64,000 nucleotides of DNA from Siphlonurus alternatus (Eukaryota; Arthropoda; Insecta; Ephemeroptera; Siphlonuridae): positions 17,915,707 through 17,979,706 of the forward strand of contig OX463787.1 of assembly GCA_949825025.1 (NCBI GenBank). The letters are read 5' to 3'. The translations under genes and the position numbers were made by a program. This document shows, piece after piece, positions 49,585-61,249 of the stretch. The notes under the pieces were generated by a model that saw nothing but the letters and a program-made list of their open reading frames with translations, had not been told where the DNA came from and ran no database searches. Position 1 is the stretch's first letter; each line of letters starts with the position of its first letter.

Positions 49585-52500
49585 CTATTCTCCCTGCCTT
49601 GCCTTGTTGATGGCATGGATAATGGCGGGGATGAAGAAGAAAAAGAACCTCTTCTTGCGAACCAGCGTCTTCAGCTGAAGCGCCTCGACATCTCTCTTAA
49701 CTACCCCTCCGTCCTGAAGGGAGTTCTTCAGCTCACGGATCACCTGAGGACAAAGGTCACTTGAGATGGTTCTCGGGACAAAGGTCACTTGAGATGGTTC
49801 TCGGGACAAAGGTCACGCCCCTTTAAGGCGTCACTTCTAAATAAAATGAAACAACAAAAATGGTTCTAAAATAAATTAAAATATCAGAGCATTAAGCGGA
49901 AGGTAACACGCCCATTAAAAGTTAAGAAAAAAAAAATTAAAATATTCTCCTCTACATCCCCTATCAGTAGCTAAAATATCAGGTATACAAATTCGAGCTA
50001 GTTTTTAAGATATGAATTTTTAAAGTTAGGTGATTTAACATGGAAGTTCCATTCCTCCATGTTAAAGTAGTCAACTTTAAAAATTCATAAATCAAAATCT
50101 AGCTCGAATCATATTTTAGCTACTGATAGGGGATGTAGAGGAGAACATTTTACATTTTTTTCATAATTTTCATGTGTGGGATTCTTTTTTTTAATATTGG
50201 GCGTGTTACACCTTACCCTTAAAAGGATTTAAAAATAATCAATAATAGCAACATAATTATGAATATAGTTGTTATGCTCTTATTATTTTTACAATAAAAT
50301 AATTAATATCAAAGCTTGAAACAATGAATTAAATAAATTAAAATAAATACTAAATATGATTAATTATTTTACATTAACTCGGTACAACATTAATTGGATA
50401 ACTCAATAACTAATAACCAATGGACCTAATAACTTAAGTTCTATGCAAAAATGTTACAAAATATTATAGAAAATATTAAGTTTCCTTTTTAAGTAATGGA
50501 CTTATAGGTTGTTTTACCGCCCATGGTCGGCAAACCATACAGGTATACATAGTACAGGATTCTTAGGGTTTGACCCCGGCAAAATTAGATCCAGTAATTT
50601 TTTTATTGATTATTGTGTATCATGATATTATGAAGGAAATGCCAAAAGTCCTCGTCTGGAAAACGCTTGCGTCAGCCGCCATATCAGAAAATGCATTATT
50701 TTCTTTAAAAAATCATAATTAAGTCACGTTATATTTATCGCAGAGTTAAAATAAAAACTGAAATGGGTAAGTATTATAATGGTTTATCATACAAAAAATT
50801 GGCACTTTTTTTCATAAAAAAATTCCAATATATATTTTAATTTTTATAATATTTTAAAAACTATATTTCGAAAAATTGTCCTGTAAATTGGAAAATTAAA
50901 AAAAATATGGAAAAAAGCTTCAGCTAAAACGTGTTACCTATTAAATAGAAATATAGAATAATTTTACAGTTTGAAGATATTCTAATTATATCTGCAGATA
51001 TTTACAAAAACATAAAATGTTTGTTATAAAAATTCACTCGCTAATCTCCAAATCTTGAGACATCAAAACATTAGGCCTGTTCGTAAACCCAGCTCAGTGT
51101 ATGTACTTTGAGCAAGTTTACGAACAAACTTCGTGACGTTATGATTCAAGATTTGGAGAGCGTGTATTATTAGTAGTTAGGGAATTAATGGCAAAAATCG
51201 CGCTATTGGTGATACCGGGCTGAAATTTTCAGTACTTGCTAATAACATCATTTGCATCAACTTTTTTGGCGGATCCCAAAAAAAAGTGTCATACCGTGAC
51301 CTTGAGTGACCTTTGAACTTTGACCTCCGATTGATTTACGTTTGATTTTTTTACAAGGAATCTAAGGCAGATACGAAAAAAATTTTCATTAGCAAATATG
51401 TTTGTACTAACACGGAGAGTAATTAGCAATTTTTGGAAAAGACCTAAGTCCATAAAAAACAAAATGGCGGCCGATGAAACTTTTATTGACCTCTTTTTTG
51501 GCAGCTTTCTTGCATATTTTAACCAAACTAGCAAACTTTTTAGCTTAAAATAGCAACTATCAATTGTCTACTATCATTACGATTAAAAAAAATCATAATG
51601 CTTGTTGATAAGAGAATAATAACTCGAGATATTGTAATTTCTACCGTAAAATGAGCACTTATTCCCTATGCTATTTTATAATACGTTTTTTTACTAAAAT
51701 CCATACTTTTTGTGACAAAAGCATTAAACATACAAAAATGATTAATTGCATCATAAGAACCTTAAAAAATACTGTACCCTAAAATTTTGAACCACCCTTT
51801 GACCCCTGGTGACCTTTCAAAATGGCGGATGTGGAGAACAGGAAAGTATTATTTTCTGGCAAACCAAAGGTCGGGATAAAGATATATTCCGCAGAAAAGA
51901 TGCTTAGATGGTTGCAATTATTTAAAAAGGGTCCCTAATTATTTTCAAAGTGCAATGTTGCCAAATATAGCACCCCTAAAGATCTAAATTTTATTTGACT
52001 TTTTTTCAGTTAAAATCGTATAAAATCCATGCTTTCTGAAAGTGGAGCTTCTAATTTTCAAGCATGATTAATTAATTGGGGTCACGAGAACCAAAAAAAT
52101 AATAACCCCCTCCCCTCACCCCCCCCCACCCCAATTGAAACATTTTTCGCCTCCTGCCCATGGTTCTTTAATCCATGATTGACTCGGGGAATTATGTTAT
52201 ATTTTTTTAGGCCATAGTCAGTTCATTGAAGTAATTGCAGTTAGTAACCATTTGTCTATAGTATACGTATTTCTACTAAATAAAAATTAAAACTAAGAGT
52301 AATTTTAAGAAAGAGTTCTCTAATTAAAAAAGAAGGTGGGTTTCCAAGTGTTCCTAAAATCTGAGTAATCTATTTCTCGATAAACAAGCATATATGAATC
52401 ACAACCCTCTTTACTCTTTAAGATACCAACATATAATTAAGCCTCCACCCCCCCTCTTTTTCCTGTACATCGCCCCCCTAAATTGACTTTACAGAACATG

Positions 52501-55500
52501 AAGCACCTCTGTCCTCTTTCATTATATTAAAAAACTCCGCTGGATCACCGTTCTTGCTAATCATATATGTTATAAATTAATGGTTACACTGTATACGAAT
52601 ATTTAATCAATGACAATAATAAAACTATATAATTTTACTATCTTAGTCAAATTATAAATGTATTACAATTATTTTTATACTTAAATATATTGTAAATCTT
52701 TACTGGTACGGGGGGAAATACCTAGAGGGACATATCCCACATGTTGGGTTATTACCAACATGCAAGTTGTCTCATAATTAACTCCTTTAAACGTTTAAAA
52801 CAACCCGGCATGGACAATATTGAAAGAACCAGCTCCAAAATGTAGTTCAATGTAGCTAAAAAAAACTAACATTGTGAAAATGAGTTTTGAAAAACTTTTC
52901 TTAATGAGTGAGGAACTGAAAAATGCAAATCAACATATTAGGGTTCCACTATCATCCCGGAGTTAGGGATGAAAATCAAAATGTTTAAAATTATCATAAC
53001 CGACAAAACGACACAAATGAAGCCCGGCAGTAACATTTTAGCACTATTTTTTGACGCAGATTCAGCAAAAATTTAATTCTTTTAATTCACCCTCTCTTAT
53101 TTTAGAACATGAAAATTTGAAAACGACAAAAAAAAAAAAAAAAGAGAAATTTTTACACATGCACTTCTCTAAGCAGGTTTGAAAGTAAGTGCTGGAAATG
53201 TGGAAAATAATAAAATATAGTAATAGACAATAATGGTTGCATTTTTTTATTTCATAATTAGAAAATATACATTAAATTAAGCTTTTCTGAATTTTTTCAG
53301 ATTTTTTGGAGTGCGGGAACTAATTTTAAAAAAATATTTAAAATGTCTGAATTTGGGTGGTACACCTGATGGGACAACCGTGACGTCATCGACAGCCAAT
53401 CACAGCAGCCGTGACATCATCAACAGCCAATCACAGCACGACAAATGACGTCACGGTTGTCCCATCAGGTAGTACCACCCAAATTCAGGAATTTTAAATA
53501 TTTTTTTAAAATTAGTTCCTGCACTCCAAAAAATCAGAAAAAATTCAGAAAAGCATAATTTTATGTATATTTTCTAATTATGAAATAAAAAAATGCAACC
53601 TTTTATGTCTATTGGGAAATCGTTTTTTTTTTTTGTTTTTTGTTTTTTTGTTTTTTTCCTCTTGTTGTAGCTATCATAAATACGCAGAACTAACTTTTGA
53701 TGTTGGTACCTTCAATATTGCCCAGGCGCGGATCCAGGGCGGGGTGGGGGGTGGGGTGGGGGGGACTGATATGTTTTATTTAACAAGGGCAATGGCAATA
53801 TAGGCATTTGCCACACTCCATTTTTTCTTTTAACATTGGCCTTATGGAGGAAGCACGTCCCCCCCCCCCTCCGATTTTTTTTTTTTTTTCTGGATTCACG
53901 GCTGATATTGAGATATTGCCCTTGCTGGGTTGATTTAAACGTGTATATTAAGGGGGTAATGTATGCCTCCGTTGCACCCCCCGAAAGTCGCTCATAAATT
54001 AACGTTGCAGATTTGGAGCATTGTGCGTATGCACGAACACGTACCTTTTCCATTTTAGAACCCCGCTGGATCTCCGATCGTACATACTTATTTTATACAA
54101 ATTGTACATATTTATATATTGTACTGTGAACGAATGGTTAAAAGCATTATCATAAAATTAAGTGAACATTATTTATATAAATACAGTATTTTTAGCATAT
54201 ATATTTTATAAAACATTTGTTATATTTGTTATATATTTATTATTTGTTTCTCGAGAAAAAGATTACTCAGATTTTAGGAAAACTTGGAAACCCATCTTTT
54301 TTTTTATTAGGGAACTCTTTCTTAAAATTATACTCTTAGTTTTAATTTTTATTTAGTAGAAATACGTATACTATAGACAAATGGTTACTAACTGCAATTA
54401 CTTCAATGCACTGACTATATGGCCTAAAAAAAATATAATATAATTCCCCGAGGCAATAATGGATTAAAGAACCCTGGGCAAGAGGCGCAAAATGTTTTAA
54501 TTTTTGGGGGGGTGGGGGTGAGGGGAGGGGGTTATTATTTTTTTGGTTCTCGTGACCCCAATTAATTAATCATGCTTGAAAATTAGAAGCTCCACTTTCA
54601 GAAAGCATGGATTTTATACGATTTTAACTGAAAAAAAGTCAAATAAAATTTAGATCTTTAGGGGTGCTATATTTGGCAACATTGCACTTTGAAAATAATT
54701 AGGGACCCTTTTTAAATAATTGCAACCATCTAAGCATCTTTTCTGCGGAATATATCTTTATCCCGACCTTTGGTTTGCCAGAAAATAATACTTTCCTGTT
54801 CTCCACATCCGCCATTTTGAAAGGTCACCAGGGGTCAAAGGGTGGTTCAAAATTTTAGGGTACAGTATTTTTTAAGGTTCTTATGATGCAATTAATCATT
54901 TTTGTATGTTTAATGCTTTTGTCACAAAAAGTATGGATTTTAGTAAAAAAACGTATTATAATAGCATAGGGAATAAGTGCTCATTTTACGGTAGAAATTA
55001 CAATATCTCGAGTTATTATTCTCTTATCAACAAGCATTATGATTTTTTTTAATCGTAATGATAGTAGACAATTGATAGTTGCTATTTTAAGCTAAAAAGT
55101 TTGCTAGTTTGGTTAAAATAAGCAAGAAAGCTGCCAAAAAAGAGGTCAATAAAAGTTTCATCGGCCGCCATTTTGTTTTTTATGGACTTAGGTCTTTTCC
55201 AAAAATTGCTAATTACTCTCCGTGTTAGTACAAACATATTTGCTAATGAAAATTTTTTTCGTATCTGCCTTAGATTCCTTGTAAAAAAATCAAACGTAAA
55301 TCAATCGGAGGTCAAAGTTCAAAGGTCACTCAAGGTCACGGTATGACACCTTTTTTTGGGCTCCGCCAAAAAAGTTGATGCAAATGATGTTATTAGCAAG
55401 TACTGAAAATTTCAGCCCGGTATCACCAATAGCGCGATTTTCGTGAAATTTGGTTGTTGATTCCCTAACTATAGCGAGTGAATTTGTAATAACAATCTGC

Positions 55501-56936
55501 AAAGGTCATTTTATGTTTTTGTAAATATCTGCAGTTGTGATTAGAATCTTCAAACTGTAAATATATTCTATGTATCCGTTTATCTGAAACTTTTTTTCAT
55601 ATTCTTTTAATTTTTCAAGTTACAGGACAATTTTCCGAAACATAGTTATTAAAATATTATAACAATTAAAATATCTATTGCAATATTTTATAAAAAAAGT
55701 GCCAATTTTTTGTATGATAAACCATTATAATACCTACCCATTTCAGTTTTTATTTTAACTCTGCGATAAATATAACGTGACTTATGATTTTTTAAAGAAA
55801 ATTATGCCTTTTCCGATATGGCGGCTGACGCAAGCGTTTTCCAGACGAGGACTTTTGGCATTTCCTTCATAATATCATGATACACAATAATCAATCTAAA
55901 AATTACTGGATCTAATTTTGCCGGGGTCAACATATGAATTATCCCTAAGAATCCTGTACTAAGGGTAATAGTTGTTTTTCTTGCCACCAGGTTTTCATCA
56001 ATTTTTGTAATATTGAATTGGAATTTAAGGTAGAGATAACGTCGATCAGCTGTTTTATTTAGATCCATATGATTAACATGATGTAAACCTTACCAAATTC
56101 ACAAAAATTCTTAAATTTCTTTAAGAAGCAGATAGGTCGAGCGTGGCGCAGTGCATTGACCGGTTCTCGTTAGATCACCGAAGTCAGGCTACGTCGAGCG
56201 TGGTTAGTACTTGGATGGGTGACCGTTTCAAGTAAAAAATACGCTGCTCCCTCCCTGGGGTAAATTCATCTCGCTTTCCACCCAGTGCAGTGATGCACTT
56301 GTGTGTGGTTCCCCAGGCTTTGGACATTGCTTTGGTCCACTGAGAAAAGTAGAGGTGTCCGTCCTGACTGAGGTTTTCCACGGTTCCCTCAGTCTCACCT
56401 CAGCGAATGCTGGGACGCGTAAGCATGCAGGCCGTGGCCACTATCCGTTCCCTACCTTATCCCTACCCAGTACCCCGCTGCGAGCTGTAAGCTCTTAGGG
56501 GTGTATCCTTGTAAAAAAAAAAAAAAAAAAAAAATATTGCCTATAATAAAAGCTATAAAAAAAGTTTCAAAACAATTTAACAAGCCGATTTTTTGTTAGT
56601 AAAGTTTTTAGTTTGTCTTTCCATGGGAAAGCTGAAAATTGAATAAATGAATTAAAAAAAAAAAAACTCGTTAATGTTTTGAATTTTTTTTATGTCTTTT
56701 AGGCACTAATGTCTACCTCTAAAAAAAAAAAAGCAGAATTTTTGTGAATTTGCTAAGGTTTACATGTTAATTAAAAGGGACTAAAAAACAGCTGATTGAC
56801 ATTATCTCTACCTTATAAATAATTTATTAAAAAGCCCCTGATGATAAAAAAAAATTACAATTCATAAATTTTTAATTTATGGTTAATCGATTTAAATTGC
56901 ATAAAAAATATTCGAGATTGACAGCAATAAATGACC

Positions 56937-57006
<70 letters not shown>

Positions 57007-58639
57007 CAACTCACATCGAGCTCCCCCTTCTCCTTCTCAGTCAGCTGATCAGCCTCAGTGTCAGCGAGTTTCACCAGAGCGTCCAGATAACGTACAACTT
57101 CAACGTCCTGAAATGACAAATATGTCAATGTACACTCGTCGCCTTGGAAAATTTCCCACTGGCAGCCTTGTTAATCACCATGCTCTGTGTTATTCTTACG
57201 GGGCATGGTGATTAACAAGGCTGGAAAACGAACTTTTCGAGGCGACAAATGCACATTTAGAGGTCAAGCAGGTCACTGACCTTTTGTTCGTCCTGTGCTG
57301 ACGTCACCACCACCAAGGTCACCAGAAGGACGGTCAGCTGTGAAAGGTCACGTGGTTATAAAAGTTCAATAACCGGCGAACCGGCAGGACTTTCAATGGT
57401 TACAAATAAGTTCAAATAACATTGTTCTTTCCAACAATGAAAGCGCAACTATTGGCGTTGAATTTCCCCTTAGGGTGGTAACACTGGGCAGAGTAGGGGC
57501 AATTTTTTTTTTTAATTTGTTCCCAAAATTATTCTGTTTCATCCGATATTACCAAATTTTACCTGTGTTATTTATTTACACCTATTTTGGTATAAATTCT
57601 ATAAATCTTTTGCAAACATATTTAATAAACAGGAAGCAAAGAACAAAATTTAATAAATGGTTTCTGTTTTCCACGGAGTTCCATACTGGGTTCTCTTTCC
57701 ATTGAGATAGACATTGAAAAATGAGGTAAGCAAAGTGAAAATTAATAATATAGTATCGGGAGAAAGAAAATTATCTTCATGTTGGGAGTTTCATGCAGGC
57801 TAAGCAAATTTATTTTGGTGCTAAGATGTTACCTCAAAAAAGGTGTCACTTTTTTGGCTTCAGTCTTAAGGCTTCTACTAATTTTTTTTTCTTTTTTTAA
57901 AATTTTTATGTCCGGTGTAAAAATTGAAGCTTATGATTGAAATATAATCAATAATGATACTTAAATTCATCATGTTTTAAAAAAAGACCAAAAATATATA
58001 TAATCTAATATTTCAGTTTTTTTTTTTAATACGACAAGTAGAGTGAGTAATTACTTGTATATTATGTAAGAGATTGACAATCCCTAGTTGAAAAATTTCG
58101 TCTTCAACTAATCCTTATAGACGTCTAAACGTAACCTTTTTACCTCTAATTTATCTTATCTTCATCTTATTTCCTCTTCGCTCAAAGTGAGGATGCTTTG
58201 GCTGCACAATAATTTGTATAATTTAATGAAACAATAATAATAAAAAAAAATGAAGACAATGGGCGCGATTCATGAAGCAGTTAACCAGGTTTCTAACCAC
58301 GTTTAACTAGGTGGTTTAACACGTACGTAAGACAGGTAAACATGCATAAGTTTAACGTGGCTAGAAACCTGGCTACTATCAGAACCAAAAAGGTGTGCCC
58401 CTCTCCTTATGGAACTTGTATGCTATTCAAGTGCACACCTTTTTGGTTCCGATAATAATTTCTTTGTGAATCGCACCCATTATTTCTAAAATTTTTTCAC
58501 AAGAATAATAATTAATCTCGTCGTTTCCCCTCTTTTTTTTCTAAAATGGTGCAAAATAAGAATACAAAAGACGAGAGGAGAGTTTAAACTTTTAAATACC
58601 ACACGATGTACATACCTGAACGGCCAGAGATAGCTTCAT
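49585..58639 (-). CDS. Alpha-type secreted peptide precursor, gene G (4 exons, 110 aa)
   Basis: Exons, in order of translation: 58639-58616 (MKLSLAVQ), 57337-57281 (LTVLLVTLVVVTSA, then QDEQK), 57107-57015 (acidic, DVEVVRYLDALVKLADTEAD) and 49743-49585, phase 0 throughout. Exon 4 has VIRELKNSLQDGGVVKRDVE, a longer spacer, the site VRKKR, then a 20-residue tail starting with five Phe (FFFFFIPAIIHAINKAR). Pre- and pro-regions match genes B and C, but the tail is unrelated to theirs. The tail is more basic (H, K, R) than the Ala-rich type. Intron 3 is 7.3 kb and holds a 5.4-kb palindrome and a SINE. The gene looks intact. Confidence 0.86.
49902..50212. repeat. Palindromic MITE (GGTAACACGCCCA termini), gene G intron 3
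   Basis: Ends GGTAACACGCCCA and TGGGCGTGTTACACC; arms with AAATTCGAGCTAGTTTTTAA. The inner hairpin at 29186-29543 is the same family. Confidence 0.8.
51039..51162. repeat. 124-bp hairpin MITE in the left palindrome arm only
   Basis: Ends CGCTAATCTCCAAATCTTGA and TCAAGATTTGGAGAGCG, inner TTCGTAAACCCAGCTCAGTG. The matching place in the right arm (near 55470) lacks it. Confidence 0.75.
53236..53599. repeat. 364-bp palindromic MITE in the palindrome spacer
   Basis: Near-perfect arms: GTTGCATTTTTTTATTTCAT and inverse, CTGAATTTTTTCAGATTTTT, ATGGGACAACCGTGACGTCA. The centre has a repeated ACAGCCAATCACAGCA. Internal similarity to families P and Q (TTTTTTCAGATTTTTT) suggests a common superfamily. 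Confidence 0.85.
53723..53904. repeat. hAT-like MITE (CAGGCGCGGATCCAGG termini)
   Basis: Relative of 32628-32791. Flanks ATATTGCC and ATATTGAG look like an 8-bp target duplication with two mismatches. Confidence 0.65.
56134..56535 (+). mobile_element. Full-length 5S-rRNA-derived SINE (SINE3 type), gene G intron 3
   Basis: The first part resembles 5S rRNA: TCTCGTTAGATCACCGAAGT, GTCAGGCTACGTCGAGCG and GTTAGTACTTGGATGGGTGA, the last matching the 5S internal promoter (C box) almost exactly. A body of about 280 bp and a tail GAGCTGTAAGCTCTTAGGGG with poly-A follow. Other copies: 8430, 16461, 21683 and 62511. Confidence 0.9.
56938..57005. repeat. (TTGA)n microsatellite beside the gene G exon 3 donor
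   Basis: About 17 TTGA units end 9 bp from the exon 3 donor (exon edge 57015). Confidence 0.95.
57131..57254. repeat. 124-bp MITE in gene G intron 2
   Basis: Arms TACACTCGTCGCCTTGGAAA and TTTTCGAGGCGACAAATGC, CAGCCTTGTTAATCACCATG. The loop GTTATTCTTACGGGG is nearly the same as that of the 111-bp MITE at 28962 and 40874. Confidence 0.8.
57560..57720 (+). pseudogene. Non-LTR reverse transcriptase relic in gene G intron 1
   Basis: An open stretch reads FGINSINLLQTYLINRKQRT, and after a frame change HGVPYWVLF. These resemble the ...SYL.NRKQ...GVPQGS..GP block of LINE reverse transcriptases. It is short, frameshifted and has lost GVPQGS, so it is a dead fragment. Recognition is by eye. Confidence 0.45.
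58261..58477. repeat. GGCGCGATTCA-type MITE with a nested hairpin, gene G intron 1
   Basis: Outer ends GGGCGCGATTCATGAAG and CTTTGTGAATCGCACCC, as at 2770-2917. At about 58378-58453 a hairpin (AGAACCAAAAAGGTGTGC and inverse) interrupts it. The whole lies in a family H hairpin repeat. Confidence 0.75.
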
Positions 58640-58674
58640 GGCTGTGAAGATGTTTTCCAATGCTGCAGGTTCAA

Positions 58675-58815
58675 TATATATAGGTAAGAGACTGAGGAAA
58701 CCATTATCACAATTACTGTATGACCTAAGTACTTTTTCATATCACAGTTCCTGTTTTTGTCTACATATCCTGAAATTTGTGCAATGTATTTTCTTAAGGT
58801 GTGCAATGTTTTGAT
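58675..58815 (-). promoter_or_regulatory. Gene G promoter: TATA box and conserved alpha-gene upstream block
   Basis: TATATATA at 58675-58682 lies 35 bp before the ATG (58639). Upstream, on the minus strand, CAAAACATTGCAC and TTTCAGGATATGTAGACAAA match the gene B and C promoters. Part of the block (TTGTCTA...CTGTG) is tandemly duplicated at about 58830-58870. Confidence 0.65.
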
Positions 58816-58870
58816 AACAACTCTCCCGCCGGTACACAGTTCCTGTTTTTGTCTATCTTGAAAATTTGTC

Positions 58871-59523
58871 AGACGCAGTTAACGAAATAAAACTAAGCGT
58901 TATAATTTAAATATTATTAAATTTAAGGATTATTGTAACTAGTCTAAGGAGATAGTGAATCACTCTGAAAATTATTAGTAAACCTTCCTTACATTATAAC
59001 AAAATTTCATAGAAAAAAAATGGAGCAAAAGTAATTCTAGTTTTTGAGATTTTCAGAATATAAAATAGTAAGAATATCATTGGAAATCTGGCGGTCATTA
59101 TTCAAATCAAGTCAAATCAGCATCATTTTCAACTAAATAATAATAATAATATATTAAAAACTGGATTGAAATAAAAGTAATTATTCAGTCGGACTGAATA
59201 ATTACTTTTTTTTTTATATTTTCACAAAATGAACAGTCATTTCATTTGTTCTTTATGTTCCGATCTAAATTTTATATTTTTTTACTATAACAAAAAATAA
59301 TTACCATATTGACAATAAACCACAAGTAAAATCTGAGTTTTTAATGTTTTTAAACTTTTGAGGTCGAATTTACAAAGTTGAAATTGGATACACTATAATC
59401 TTGAAGTGAAATTTGACAGCTTTTTTTTTTCTTTTTCATCGATATAATTCAAATTTTTATTTTTATCATAGACTGTACAGCATGGATCACGTCAATTAAT
59501 TATATTACATAAAATACATAACG
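58871..59523. other. AT-rich DNA upstream of gene G
   Basis: Contains a short inverted pair AAAGTAATTATTCAGTCGGA / CTGAATAATTACTTTT near 59176-59211. Nothing else is recognised. Confidence 0.4.
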
Positions 59524-59846
59524 TAATGTAGTATCGACCTCAATTTTTTTTTATCGCAGAAATGGATAGAGCATGCAAAGTTATGCTACCCTGATTTTTT
59601 TCAAATTTTTTACAGCACGAAAAACTTTTTTTAAAAAATTATTGAAAGTCCTTTTTGTGACGTCACGAGGTGGCAAGTCCTAACTTTTTCTTAAGGAGCG
59701 GCGCCTCGTGACGTCACAAAAAGAACTTTCAATAATTTAATTTTTTAAAATAGTTCCCGGACTTAAAAAAAATCTGAAAAAAAGCAGGGTAGCATAACTT
59801 TGCACCCTCTATCCTTTTCTGCAATAAAAAAGATCGATACTGCATT
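59524..59846. repeat. Palindromic MITE, family Q
   Basis: Ends AATGTAGTATCGACCTCAA and the inverse; centre GTGACGTCACGAGGTGGCAA. Confidence 0.8.
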
Positions 59847-59886
59847 CTAAATAACATTAGCTTCTCTAAAATTAATTAATTTTAAA

Positions 59887-60945
59887 TAGGGCTGTAAATT
59901 TTAACCGGTTGATTAATCGTCCGGTTAAAATCCCACGGTTAATCGTTTTCATAAAACACTGTTACTCGAGGTTACGGTTAATTTAACCATTTAACCGAAC
60001 TTTGGTTAAAATTGAAAATTAACCGATGGTCAATTTTAACCGTTTCTAGCCGTGTTATAATTTTAAGCACTTGTAACCGCGGTTAATTCTTTTTATGAAT
60101 TTTTAAAATGCAAAAAAAATAATTGACACGTGAATTCCATTCAGGATATAAAAGGTATTTGACCATCCTTTCAAACATAACAATTTATTATATATACATA
60201 TCATTTACCTATATTTTTGACAATGTAAGTTGAACTATCGTTCAACTTCCGTTTTTAGGTAATCAACTAAAAAACATATTTTATGAACTATAACAAAGAA
60301 AAAAGGAATTCGAGTGTCATTCTCAAAAAAAAATATATTATAATATGATATATAGAGAACAGTTCAGAAAAGAATTAAATTTCTCAATTCATCCCCCCCT
60401 CTCCCCCCCCCCCACACAAAAATAGAATGCAATCGTGACACTATGAAAAGTAACCAAATTCAATAATGCATGTTAAATAAACAATATCAATATTAACAAC
60501 AATAATTGATTAAAGATATTTATGTTATAATCTTCAATGTTATACTATATACTTGATAATAATAAAAACCATTAGCTGTTATTTTGATTTTAATGTTTTT
60601 AATTAATGTATGATGTTGATAAAAGGAAGAATAATATTCTATATTCAGTTTTGTGTATGCAATATTAATGGTATTTGTATTAAATATATCTTAATTTAAC
60701 GTGATAATTGCCAAAAAATAACCGATGGCGCAGAGTTAATCGTTTCGGTTAAATTAACCGATCAAATAAATTCAAATAATTAACCGATCGAATAAAATTA
60801 ACCGATATCGATTAGACGGTTTTTTTAATCGATCAAACATTTTCAGAATTCTTGGCGGTTTTTAATCGAACTTCGGTTTGATTAAAAACCGGTTAAAAGT
60901 TGACGGTCACCGGTTAAACATTTTTCTCGGTTATTTACAGCCCTA
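59887..60945 (-). mobile_element. hAT-like non-autonomous element, copy R2
   Basis: Inverted copy of 3025-4068 with TAGGGCTGTAAAT termini. ATTTTAAA flanks both sides (59879-59886, 60946-60953), an 8-bp target duplication as in hAT. No open frame. Confidence 0.85.
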
Positions 60946-61249
60946 ATTTTAAATACACATATCCAGACAATATTTAAAACTATTTTTCTATAAAATTAAT
61001 ATATATAATACCTAAAATTCTGTTCTTTCATAGAATCATACTAGTACAAAAAAAACTAGCAGTATAAAAAATTAAAATCTGTGGGTGTAAGCAGTTTTAA
61101 TATAAATAAATGATAATAATTTTATAATTAATCCTCTTTTTAACGACGAATCTGAGTCTGAGAATATAATATTAAATTTCTGTAACAAGAAATCAAAATA
61201 AATAAATTTTAAATATTCAAGAATGATCTAAGGGATTCAAGGGGATGGC

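Larger units (their letters stand above)
50550..55962. mobile_element. 5.4-kb palindrome in gene G intron 3
   Basis: The left arm (about 50550-52390) and right arm (about 54240-55962) are inverted copies, starting AGTACAGGATTCTTAGGG. Shared blocks include AGTCCTCGTCTGGAAAACGC, GACCTTTGAACTTTGACCTC and GGATTTTATACGATTTTAAC. The arms have no convincing open frame. The 1.85-kb spacer contains a MITE and a hAT-like element. The left arm has an extra 124-bp hairpin (51039-51162) missing from the right. It may be a giant non-autonomous foldback transposon; no clear target duplication is visible. Confidence 0.8.

Noticed and set aside
53236..53599. CRISPR-like array from the repeated ACAGCCAATCACAGCA
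   Set aside because: Only two copies at the centre of a palindrome in a eukaryotic genome.
50550..55962. Polinton/Maverick element
   Set aside because: The long inverted arms suggested it, but there is no polymerase, integrase or capsid frame and the arms meet around a short spacer.
56134..56260. A genuine 5S rRNA gene
   Set aside because: Only part of 5S is recognisable, it continues into a SINE body with a poly-A tail, and other copies are truncated as expected for retrotransposition.
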